Shown here one piece after another: positions 40,526-48,030 of a stretch of DNA of 64,000 bases. The notes under the pieces were generated by a model that did not search any database, was not told the DNA's origin, and worked only from the letters and a program-made list of their open reading frames with translations. Source of the stretch: a virus. Both the position numbers and the translations under genes were made by a program. The first letter of the stretch is position 1, and each line of letters begins with the position of its first letter. The stretch is taken from positions 62,001 through 126,000 of IMG/VR virus record IMGVR_UViG_3300037485_001282, one strand, 5' to 3'.

Positions 40526-41413
40526 ATGAAGAATCTTTTAATAGATATTAGTCCACTTGCTTACAGAACTCTTTTCGCAAATAAAGAAGATTTTAAGATG
40601 CTTGGGGAAAATATTTTAAGACATAATTTACTAGGATCAATTTTTTACTATATTGATAGATTTAAGCCTAATAAAGTTTTTGTTTGCTTCGAATGTGACG
40701 GAAAGAATTGGCGTAAAGAAAAATTCGACTTCTATAAAGCACAACGAAAAGAAGCAAGAGAAAAACAAGATGTTAACTGGGATGAGTTCTATTCGTTCAC
40801 TTCTAGTTTCTATAATGAACTAAAAGAAAATTTTCCTTTCTACGTCCTCAAACACAATAAACTAGAAGCAGATGATATTGTTTCTATTCTAGTAAAGAAG
40901 TTTCTAGGTAACGATAATATAATGATTACCAACGACGGTGACTATAAGCAACTATTAAAGTACCCTGGAGTTAAATTTTTCGATTCTATGAAAGGGGTAT
41001 TTAATGAATGCGACTCACCTAATAAATTCCTAGAAACTAAAATAATAATGGGCGATAGATCAGATAATATCCCACCAATTAGACCAAGATTCGGTGAGAA
41101 AACCGCTGAGAAACTTATAGAATCTGAAGAAATTTATAAGATGCTTAAAGAAGTAGATCCAGATGGAAGCCCATGTGAACTAAAAAGAAACTATGATCGT
41201 AATAAGTTACTAATTGATCTAGAAAATACCCCAAGAGACTTAGTTGAAAGCCTAGAAAATATGGTAGATGAATACCAGCCACCATCAAGTAAATATATGG
41301 TTACTTATTTTAGAACTAAGCGACTCGTAGAACATCTTGGAAATATTTCGAAAATAAGACAAAACTTAGAATCTTTGGTCAGCGAAGAAGCTCAGTTAGA
41401 TTTTGCTTTTTAG
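40526..41413 (+). CDS. rnh: RNase H / 5'-3' exonuclease, T4 rnh-like
   Basis: Removes RNA primers and flap DNA on the lagging strand. The 295-aa length is near T4 RNase H. FEN-family acidic clusters are LLIDISPLAYRTLF, VCFECDGKNWRKEK, LEADDIVSILVKKF, ITNDGDYKQLLKYPG, and MGDRSDNIPPIRPRFGEKTA (the helix-hairpin-helix region). It is the only replication gene within the late block and has its own sigma70-like promoter. Its end overlaps the convergent gene 4 by 35 nt. Confidence 0.92.
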   Translation: MKNLLIDISPLAYRTLFANKEDFKMLGENILRHNLLGSIFYYIDRFKPNKVFVCFECDGKNWRKEKFDFYKAQRKEAREKQDVNWDEFYSFTSSFYNELKENFPFYVLKHNKLEADDIVSILVKKFLGNDNIMITNDGDYKQLLKYPGVKFFDSMKGVFNECDSPNKFLETKIIMGDRSDNIPPIRPRFGEKTAEKLIESEEIYKMLKEVDPDGSPCELKRNYDRNKLLIDLENTPRDLVESLENMVDEYQPPSSKYMVTYFRTKRLVEHLGNISKIRQNLESLVSEEAQLDFAF

Positions 41414-41885
41414 CTTCTTTAAAAGATGATCCCTCTAAGTAAATAATCTTAAAATTCCATTTATGTGCCTTACAATAAGCCCTTGCGGCTTCCCATTTGG
41501 CGCTATTGAGAATCCATCGCTCCTGTTGCTCCCTAAGAGTCTTCCGTCGTTTCTTCTCAGTTACGATGGGTGGCTCCGTTTCGTGCTTTGGCTTAATCTC
41601 TATTAACTCAATCCTAGTCCCCGAAGAATCCCTTATCTTACATAGGAAATCTGGATGATATTTCCAGATAGTTCCTGTTAAGGGATTTAAATAGGGAATC
41701 TCTGGTTTCTCCGAAATCCACTCAAGAACATTGGGGGAATTATCAAGGAACTGGGCCATTTTAAATTCCCAATTGCTACGCAGGAAAGGAAGCGTCTTTC
41801 CTTTATATTTCTCTTTGTTTTTAGGAGAGTAGAATCCCTGGTGTAATTTTGATTTTTTATTTGGAGAAAATCTTAGGTTTGACAT
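41379..41885 (-). CDS. 4: Head completion protein, gp4-like
   Basis: A 168-aa protein matching T4 gp4 (gp50/65 group), needed to finish DNA-filled heads before tail joining. SNWEFKMAQFLDNSPNVLEWISE, IPYLNPLTGTIWKYHPDF and ELIEIKPKHETEPP give a TnsA-like nuclease fold (E, D, E-x-K). ILNSAKWEAARAYCKAHKWNFKI closes it. It is the only minus-strand gene in this late region. The TATAAATA at 41891-41898 places the start point at its ATG, so the mRNA may be leaderless. Confidence 0.88.
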   Translation of the reverse strand: MSNLRFSPNKKSKLHQGFYSPKNKEKYKGKTLPFLRSNWEFKMAQFLDNSPNVLEWISEKPEIPYLNPLTGTIWKYHPDFLCKIRDSSGTRIELIEIKPKHETEPPIVTEKKRRKTLREQQERWILNSAKWEAARAYCKAHKWNFKIIYLEGSSFKEAKKQNLTELLR

Positions 41886-41890
41886 ATATT

Positions 41891-41898
41891 TATTTATA
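41891..41898 (-). promoter_or_regulatory. Late promoter TATAAATA for gene 4
   Basis: A minus-strand TATAAATA only 5 nt before the gene 4 ATG. It is back-to-back with the plus-strand copy at 41902-41909. Confidence 0.65.
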
Positions 41899-41901
41899 AA
41901 T

Positions 41902-41909
41902 TATAAATA
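41902..41909 (+). promoter_or_regulatory. Late promoter TATAAATA for the gene at 41916
   Basis: TATAAATA only 6 nt before the ATG, so the message should be leaderless or nearly so. It forms a divergent pair with the gene 4 promoter in 19 bp. Confidence 0.65.
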
Positions 41910-41915
41910 GAAGAC

Positions 41916-42614
41916 ATGCGTTCTATCGGAGCAAATGTCTCTTTTAACTTACGTGACCCTAGTGTTCTTACGAACATTAGGGTTTCTTCGTTTATAAATT
42001 CAGCCAACAATGCCAAGGTTGAATTAGATAATAAAAAATATACTAATAATATCTCAGAGGAAATAAGGTCTGGGGAGTTTATTTCTTTTAAACTGAACTC
42101 ACCATTAAAGGAAATTGACCCAACTATAGTAAATACGAGTAGCAAGCAAAATAACTATAACGAAAAGAAACTTATTAATAGATTTGGCATATTTGTTAAA
42201 AGCGAACCTAGAAATAAACAAATTCACTACATTGAACTTAAATTTTACTTAATGAATCAGAAAGACGAAAATAAAAAACTAATAACTCAATCCGAGGGAC
42301 TTAACTTCATAGTTAATCAATATATTCCATTTATGTTCAAAACTATAGATGGACTTCAATATGTACTAGATTTCGAAAAATGGGATATTTTAGGGGAAGG
42401 TATATTAGAACTTAAAAACAACTTCCAATCGTATATGGATATTAATAAGTTACTTCAATCAAAGAACCCAATTCATAAGCACGTTCAAGGATTTTATAGA
42501 AAATTTAATATAAACGACATAAAGCAACTTAAAAAGGTAACTACTATTGACGAGATAAAAGATGAGATGAAAAATATATATGTTTATAATATAGCAGGAC
42601 ATAAAGGAAACTAA
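41916..42614 (+). CDS. Unknown protein upstream of the portal gene, 232 aa
   Basis: Not recognised. It begins MRSIGANVSFNLRDPSVLTN and is rich in beta-type segments (FGIFVKSEPRNKQIHYIELKFYL, IPFMFKTIDGLQYVLDFEKW), with a helical C-terminus. No signal, membrane segment or zinc motif. There is no ribosome site; the promoter position suggests leaderless translation. The place between gene 4 and gene 20 suggests a head or baseplate (gp53-like) structural role, but I see no proof. Confidence 0.6.
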   Translation: MRSIGANVSFNLRDPSVLTNIRVSSFINSANNAKVELDNKKYTNNISEEIRSGEFISFKLNSPLKEIDPTIVNTSSKQNNYNEKKLINRFGIFVKSEPRNKQIHYIELKFYLMNQKDENKKLITQSEGLNFIVNQYIPFMFKTIDGLQYVLDFEKWDILGEGILELKNNFQSYMDINKLLQSKNPIHKHVQGFYRKFNINDIKQLKKVTTIDEIKDEMKNIYVYNIAGHKGN

Positions 42615-42617
42615 AAA

Positions 42618-44192
42618 ATGGCTTTAAGAAACTTTTTTAATTTTGGAAGAAACACCAGAGGTAAGCAGGTCAGTGACGCTTTCTCCCCCAAAGAAAAGGA
42701 AAATCTTTTCAAGGTCCGTCAAGGAATATTTAATGCACTAGAAAATAATAATGATAACGCAAAAGGGAAAACTGAAAAAGTTGGAATCTCGGATATTCAA
42801 GATTTTTCTGGTATAGGCGATTTTGGCGGAATGATGAATGTTTACTCAAAGTACATTTATCAATCAGAAGCAAATAAACAGCAACGAGTAGAAATTTATA
42901 GAGAAATGTCTAAGTTCCCAGAAATTGCCTTTGCTATAGACGAATATGTAGATGAAGCAGTTAATTTCGATAGTGAAGGTTGTAAATTCTGTACTCTTAA
43001 AATCAATAACGAATATATCAAAAAAGACGAAGAAATGGCAAAAACCATTCAATCAGAGTGGGACCATCTTGTATATGAAATTATGAAAGCAGATGAACAA
43101 GTAGCTAATTGGTTCCGAGAATATCTTATTGATGGCGAAATTGCTTTCGAGAAAATCTTCGATAACGATGAACCAGAAAAGGGAATCACAAAAGTTAAAA
43201 AATTATTAACAACTAGAATCCATCCAATTTGGGAAGATATAGAAACAGACGAAATTCAGTTTTTTGCCTATAAAGGACAATCAGAGTTACTATCATTAAA
43301 TAGACAACAAATAGCCTACGCAAACTCTGGCTTATATAACTTCAACTCAACTGAAGATGATAAAATGGTTCTTAGTATCTTAGAAGCGTCTAAAATATCT
43401 TATAGACGCTTAAAGTTACTAGAAGATGCTTTAGTCATTTATAGAATCGTTAGAGCACCTGAACGTAGAGTATTTAATATAGCTTCTGGTAATCTCCCAA
43501 CACACAAAGCAGAATCATATCTAAAAAATCTAATGACAAAGTATCGTCAGAGAAAATATTATGATCCTAAAACTGGAGACGTTGGTGAAGGCTTAGATCC
43601 AATGGCTATGACGGAAGACTATTGGTTCCTTAAGTATCAAGACGGTAAAGGATCTACAGTAGAAACTTTAGCTGGTGGTGAATCTTTAGGAAAAATAGAA
43701 GACGTTGAATATTTCCTCAAGAAACTCTATAGGGGCTTGAAGATTCCTAAGAGTAGATGGGGTGAAGACGATAAGTTTCAAATTGGTGGTGGTGACGGTG
43801 AAATTACTAGAGAAGAAGGAAAATTTGCTAAAGAAGTAAAACGTTACTGCAAACGATTTATGAATGTTTTTAAAGATACATTTATTACTCACTTGGAACT
43901 AAAAGGAATTTGGGCACAGTTTGGTTTAGAGCGAAAAGATATTCAAGTAAATATGACCAATAATAATTTATTTGATAAATACTTTGAAGCAAAAATAGAA
44001 GAAATTAAATTTAAGAACTTTAGAAACTTCGATGGTCTAATAGACGACGAAGAAGCTATTTTCTCAACGGAAATGATAGTTAAGAAGTATCTTAATGTAT
44101 CTGATGAAGAATGGGATGAGCATATTCAGAAGAGAATGGCTGAGAAAATGGCTAAGGATATATTGAAGAAAGACGAAGAAACCGATAAATAA
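42618..44192 (+). CDS. 20: Portal protein gp20
   Basis: Forms the dodecameric portal vertex, start point of head assembly and DNA packaging. The 524-aa length equals T4 gp20. Conserved stretches include YREMSKFPEIAFAIDEYVDEA, DPKTGDVGEGLDPMAMTEDYW, GESLGKIEDVEYFLKKLYRGL, and IPKSRWGEDDKFQIGGG. It is followed by core and protease genes in T4 order. Confidence 0.95.
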   Translation: MALRNFFNFGRNTRGKQVSDAFSPKEKENLFKVRQGIFNALENNNDNAKGKTEKVGISDIQDFSGIGDFGGMMNVYSKYIYQSEANKQQRVEIYREMSKFPEIAFAIDEYVDEAVNFDSEGCKFCTLKINNEYIKKDEEMAKTIQSEWDHLVYEIMKADEQVANWFREYLIDGEIAFEKIFDNDEPEKGITKVKKLLTTRIHPIWEDIETDEIQFFAYKGQSELLSLNRQQIAYANSGLYNFNSTEDDKMVLSILEASKISYRRLKLLEDALVIYRIVRAPERRVFNIASGNLPTHKAESYLKNLMTKYRQRKYYDPKTGDVGEGLDPMAMTEDYWFLKYQDGKGSTVETLAGGESLGKIEDVEYFLKKLYRGLKIPKSRWGEDDKFQIGGGDGEITREEGKFAKEVKRYCKRFMNVFKDTFITHLELKGIWAQFGLERKDIQVNMTNNNLFDKYFEAKIEEIKFKNFRNFDGLIDDEEAIFSTEMIVKKYLNVSDEEWDEHIQKRMAEKMAKDILKKDEETDK

Positions 44193-44206
44193 GAAAGAGG
44201 CAATAC

Positions 44207-44626
44207 ATGAAAAATAAGTATAAAGAAAAGTTTAATGAAAGTAATGCTCTCATAAAAACCATTTCTGTTAAAACAGGAATACCAACAAATCAATTGGAAG
44301 GATTTTGGGATTTATCTGTTCAGAAAAACGAAAGTGGAAATAGAGACGAATTTTTTTGGAACAAGGTTATGGAAGACTTTCAGCGTTTAGTAGATCAAGT
44401 AGATATTCAGGAGGCAAAATATACCATGGACAATATTTCACAATACCAAGAACACGCTCACTCGTTTATCAATCATTTAATTGATGATAATCAAGTCGAG
44501 GCACAGAAAGCATTTGAACAAGTAGTTCAGGCTAAACTTTCTGGTATCATAGATGAAAAGAAAGAAAAGTTCTGTAAAGAAATTCTTTCTAAACAAGCAG
44601 AAAAAATTCAACGGGATTCCTTCTAA
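44207..44626 (+). CDS. Prohead core protein, gp68-like
   Basis: A 139-aa acidic, helical protein at the gp67/gp68 position between portal and protease. The C-terminus (DDNQVEAQKAFEQVVQAKLSGIIDEKKEKF) has the pattern of core proteins in marine T4-like phages (an Ala/Phe/Lys helix around KLSGIIDEKK). The N-terminal half (KTGIPTNQLEGFWDLSV) resembles the small domain seen at 52769-53446. Assignment is by position and weak similarity. Confidence 0.6.
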   Translation: MKNKYKEKFNESNALIKTISVKTGIPTNQLEGFWDLSVQKNESGNRDEFFWNKVMEDFQRLVDQVDIQEAKYTMDNISQYQEHAHSFINHLIDDNQVEAQKAFEQVVQAKLSGIIDEKKEKFCKEILSKQAEKIQRDSF

Positions 44627-44630
44627 AGTT

Positions 44631-44638
44631 TATAAATA
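44631..44638 (+). promoter_or_regulatory. Late promoter TATAAATA before gene 21
   Basis: An exact motif 17 nt before the ATG of gene 21; AAAGGAT is the ribosome site. Confidence 0.75.
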
Positions 44639-44655
44639 GATTTTAAAGGATTTTT

Positions 44656-45333
44656 ATGTTAAAACTTATAACAGAAGCATCGTCCCCTAATTACTTTGGT
44701 ATAAAAGATGTAATGATAGTTGAAAATACTACCATGGGCACTAAGGACATGTATATAACTGGTCCTTTTATGCAGAGTAAAGTAAAGAATCGAAATGGTA
44801 GAATCTACGATAAGAGAGTTTTAGAAGAAGCAGTTAAGAGATATGTTGCCGATAGAATGTCAGGCCCGAAACTAAGATCATATGGTGAACTTGGACACCC
44901 AGAAGGAGTAGAAATTAACCCAGAGCGGATTAGTCATATAACTACTGAGTTGACTTGGAATGGCGATGATGTAATTGGAAAGGCTAAATTAGTAGAAACT
45001 ACATATGGGAAAATTGCAATTTCTTTGTTAAGAGCAGATGGTCAGTTGGGTGTGTCTTCTAGAGGATTGGGTGAATTAGTAAAAGAAGTAGTTAACGCCT
45101 TTGAGTTAATCGCTGTAGATATTGTTATAGATCCTTCTGCTCCTGATGGGTTCGTCCAAGGTATTTTAGAGGGTAAAGAATACATAATCGAAGGTGGAAG
45201 CTATACGGAACATTCTATCAATAAAAGCGTTAGAGCGTTTGGAAAATTTGAAAAATCATTAACTACGTTACCTAAAAAAGACGTAAATTCCTATTATTTA
45301 AAGCAAATTGAGAATTTCCTTAAAGAAATTTGA
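44656..45333 (+). CDS. 21: Prohead core protease gp21
   Basis: A serine protease that matures the prohead by cutting after L/I-x-E. The 225-aa protein has YGELGHPEGVEINPERISH (catalytic His) and LRADGQLGVSSRGLGEL (catalytic Ser), as in T4 gp21. It begins MLKLITEASSPNYFG, with a self-cleavage-like ITE/A site. The neighbours, scaffold gp22 and capsid gp23, are its substrates. Confidence 0.95.
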   Translation: MLKLITEASSPNYFGIKDVMIVENTTMGTKDMYITGPFMQSKVKNRNGRIYDKRVLEEAVKRYVADRMSGPKLRSYGELGHPEGVEINPERISHITTELTWNGDDVIGKAKLVETTYGKIAISLLRADGQLGVSSRGLGELVKEVVNAFELIAVDIVIDPSAPDGFVQGILEGKEYIIEGGSYTEHSINKSVRAFGKFEKSLTTLPKKDVNSYYLKQIENFLKEI

Positions 45334-45342
45334 TCAACTCAT

Positions 45343-45350
45343 TATAAATA
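45343..45350 (+). promoter_or_regulatory. Late promoter TATAAATA before gene 22
   Basis: An exact motif 23 nt before the ATG at 45374. Confidence 0.75.
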
Positions 45351-45373
45351 ATATTCAATCAAAAGGATTAACC

Positions 45374-46432
45374 ATGAGCGACAAAAATATTGCAGATAAA
45401 TTACTCGAATCCACTGACGCTGAATTGCTCTCTCCAGAAACCAAAGAGAAAGTTAATAGCATGATTGAGGCGAAAGTAGAGGCTAGATTAGCCGAAGCAA
45501 CAAAACAGTTAAAAGACAAAGAAAAGAACCTCAAGGCTTGGTTAGAAGAACAAAATAGACAATTGAAAGAAAAAGAAGCTGCATTAGAAGAAGTCGCTGA
45601 ATCATTCGCAAAACAATGTGCAGATGAAATGATCCAAAAAGAAGCGATCATGTTTGAGTCTTTACAGGAACTAAAGCAAAGATCCGAAGAAATTGTCGCT
45701 GAATCTTGTGCTGAATTTAAAAAGAATATTTTAGAAACCACTCTTCAAGAATGCGGAGAATACAAATCAGCAATCGAAGAAGAAACAATAACACATATCT
45801 CGGAATACAAAAAATTGCAAGAGGCGGCTCTTGCTAAAGAAGTTGATAATGCTAAGGCAACTATAGTTGACCGTATGAGTAAGTATTTAGATACTAAAGT
45901 ACAAGACGCTATTCCAGCCAAAGTAATGGAAGCCGCTGTAGAAGTTGCTGCATATAGACCCTTGGTTGAAAGTATGATCAAGACTTTCGCACAAGGTTAT
46001 GTCAAATTTGATTCGACTGGTTATACAGCGATCAAAGAGGCAAAAGCAGAGGCATTAAAACTTTCGGAAAGCGTAACAGCTAAATCGAAAGATAACGTGA
46101 GGTTAGCAGCTAAGGTTAAAGAACTAGAAAGATCGCAGAAAATTCTTTCATTGTGTGAAAGTCTAACTGCAAAACAACGAGTCCAGGCCAAGATACTCTT
46201 AGAGAAAGTCGAAACTGATAATCTCGATGAAGCCTTCAATAAAATGAAGAAAAATCTAATCGAAGAGTCAGTGAGAGTTCAGCCCCAGGCTCAAAAAATT
46301 ACTGAATCTGCTAAAAAGCAATTGGAAAAAATCCAAGAATCAGTAATCGCTCCAGACGCACCAGAAGCTTCAGATGTGTCATCTGAAATCTCTTCATGGG
46401 CAAAAGATCTTAATAGAAATTACGAAAAATAA
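45374..46432 (+). CDS. 22: Prohead scaffold protein gp22
   Basis: The main scaffold around which gp23 assembles, later degraded by gp21. 352 aa, longer than T4 gp22. It is highly helical and Lys/Glu/Ala-rich with coiled coil (LKDKEKNLKAWLEEQNRQLKEK). The C-terminal half has RLAAKVKELERSQKILSLCES and LTAKQRVQAKILLEKV, typical of gp22. Start chosen at 45374 with AAAAGGATTAACC before it; the frame is open 22 codons earlier, inside the end of gene 21. Confidence 0.92.
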   Translation: MSDKNIADKLLESTDAELLSPETKEKVNSMIEAKVEARLAEATKQLKDKEKNLKAWLEEQNRQLKEKEAALEEVAESFAKQCADEMIQKEAIMFESLQELKQRSEEIVAESCAEFKKNILETTLQECGEYKSAIEEETITHISEYKKLQEAALAKEVDNAKATIVDRMSKYLDTKVQDAIPAKVMEAAVEVAAYRPLVESMIKTFAQGYVKFDSTGYTAIKEAKAEALKLSESVTAKSKDNVRLAAKVKELERSQKILSLCESLTAKQRVQAKILLEKVETDNLDEAFNKMKKNLIEESVRVQPQAQKITESAKKQLEKIQESVIAPDAPEASDVSSEISSWAKDLNRNYEK

Positions 46433-46441
46433 AATTTCTAT

Positions 46442-46449
46442 TATAAATA
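46442..46449 (+). promoter_or_regulatory. Late promoter TATAAATA before gene 23
   Basis: An exact motif 32 nt before the gene 23 ATG; two AAGGAAA stretches lie between. Confidence 0.78.
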
Positions 46450-46481
46450 GTATTTAACCTTAAAAGGAAAAAGGAAAAATC

Positions 46482-47894
46482 ATGAATCACAAGTTAGCAG
46501 AATCTTTAATCAAAAAGTGGAAACCCATGTTGGGCCACATTCGTTCTAGTCAGAAGCAAGCACACACTGCTGCTCTTCTCGAACAAGAACATCGTTATTT
46601 CAACAACAAGCTCAGCGAAGCTTATGGTGGAGCAACTGTATCTGGTCCTGGTGGGGCTGGTACTCTTGATTCAACCGCAAGTTGCGACGGCACCGCTGGT
46701 ATCGCTCGTTTCAAGCAAATCGCTATGCCTTTAGTTGCTCGCGTGTTCCCAGAACTCGTTACCAACGACTTGGTTGGCGTTCAACCAATGTTTACCCCAG
46801 TTGGTCTTGCTTATGCTCTTCGTTATCGTTATCAAACCACTGCTGGCGGCGCTACTGCTGGTCAGGAAGCTGGTTATAACACCGTTAACGCTCTCTTCTC
46901 AGGTTCAAGTCCTGCTTCAGCAACTGCTCTCCCCACCTCTGGTGATTTAGCAAGTGTAGCTGAATGGGCAACCCGTGTTGATAGTGGTAACATCCAAGGT
47001 GGCGATCAAGCACTTGGCAAGCGCGGTGGATATGATACATTCGTTGGTGAAAAACTTGGCGAATCTTATATTTGTAATGACAGCCCAGATGGCATTCGCT
47101 ACATGGGTCTCTCAGTTGAAGCTCAGGAAATCGTTGCTAAGACCCGTAAATTAGCAGCACGTTGGACTCATGAAGCCCAACAAGATCTCCAGAACATGCA
47201 TCAGATCGACGTTGCACAAGAACTCAGCGACTTGCTTGCTTATGAAGTTGCTGCTGAAATTGATGCCGAAGTCAAGAACAACATCATCGAACTCTCGAAG
47301 CTCGGTGGCGTATTTACTTGGAACTACGGCACCGCTGGTGCAGCTAATGGTTCCGCTGATGGTCGTTGGGAACAAGAAAAATTCCGTACCCTCTACACTG
47401 TATTGTTAAAAGCATCAAATGAAATTGCCGTTGCTACTCGTCGTGGCGCTGGTAACTTCGTCCTCGCATCCCCAGCCGTTGTTGCTGCTCTCGAAGCTCT
47501 CGAAGCTTTCGCCGCATCTTCAGTTGCTACACAGTTGACCACAGAAGTCTCTGGTGTTGCTAAGGTTGGTCAGATTGGTCGTTTCACTGTTTATCGTGAC
47601 CAATTCGCTCGCGTTGACTACGCTGTTGTTGGTTATAAAGGCCCAAGAGACAATGACGCTGGTTTAGTCTATTGTCCTTACGTCCCACTCATGTTCGTTA
47701 ATGCAGTTGGACAAGATAGTTTCAACCCCCGAATTGGCGTTTTGACCCGTTATGGCATCGCTAACAACCTTTTCGGTTCTGAGAATTACTATCGTTATAT
47801 TTTGATTCGTAACTTGGCAAATAGTTCACTCGCACCAAGTGTTCCTTCTTCAACTGGTTTTAGAACTGTAACAGATGGCACCAGCCCATTCTGA
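46482..47894 (+). CDS. 23: Major capsid protein gp23
   Basis: Forms the hexamers of the head. 470 aa. The HK97-fold hallmark regions are ARVFPELVTNDLVGVQPM, YALRYRYQT, ELSDLLAYEVAAEIDAEV and GPRDNDAGLVYCPYVPLMF. The first about 46 residues end in NNKLSEAYGG, where gp21 would cut after LSE. Codons are the most GC-rich in the window and strongly biased (GGT, GCT, CGT, ACC), as in a very abundant protein. It is flanked by a late promoter and a terminator. Confidence 0.97.
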   Translation: MNHKLAESLIKKWKPMLGHIRSSQKQAHTAALLEQEHRYFNNKLSEAYGGATVSGPGGAGTLDSTASCDGTAGIARFKQIAMPLVARVFPELVTNDLVGVQPMFTPVGLAYALRYRYQTTAGGATAGQEAGYNTVNALFSGSSPASATALPTSGDLASVAEWATRVDSGNIQGGDQALGKRGGYDTFVGEKLGESYICNDSPDGIRYMGLSVEAQEIVAKTRKLAARWTHEAQQDLQNMHQIDVAQELSDLLAYEVAAEIDAEVKNNIIELSKLGGVFTWNYGTAGAANGSADGRWEQEKFRTLYTVLLKASNEIAVATRRGAGNFVLASPAVVAALEALEAFAASSVATQLTTEVSGVAKVGQIGRFTVYRDQFARVDYAVVGYKGPRDNDAGLVYCPYVPLMFVNAVGQDSFNPRIGVLTRYGIANNLFGSENYYRYILIRNLANSSLAPSVPSSTGFRTVTDGTSPF

Positions 47895-47918
47895 TTAGTT
47901 TAATATTGTAGTGTTCAA

Positions 47919-47948
47919 AATAAGCCACCGCAAGGTGGCTTATTTTTT
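47919..47948 (+). terminator. Terminator of gene 23
   Basis: AATAAGCCACC (47919-47929) and GGTGGCTTATT (47934-47944) with a GCAA tetraloop, then a T run. An 11-bp perfect stem. Confidence 0.92.
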
Positions 47949-47983
47949 GTCTATTTTTATTTTAATCGTTAAAAATAAATCCA

Positions 47984-48011
47984 TTGACTTTCGTCTTTTT
48001 AGGTTTATAAT
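47984..48011 (+). promoter_or_regulatory. Sigma70-like promoter for the free-standing endonuclease
   Basis: TTGACT (47984-47989), a 16-bp spacer and TATAAT (48006-48011), the same -35 and spacing as the tRNA leader promoter. It lies between the gene 23 terminator and the ATG at 48031. Confidence 0.7.
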
Positions 48012-48030
48012 TTGGCTTAAGGAAAATTTT

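Noticed and set aside
45355-46239. Ser/Ala-rich open frames antisense to gene 22
   Set aside because: Shadows of the Lys/Glu/Ala-rich scaffold coding sequence; no start signals of their own.
47911-48030. Upstream extension of the endonuclease after gene 23
   Set aside because: It would run through the gene 23 terminator and the promoter; the ATG at 48031 has the ribosome site.
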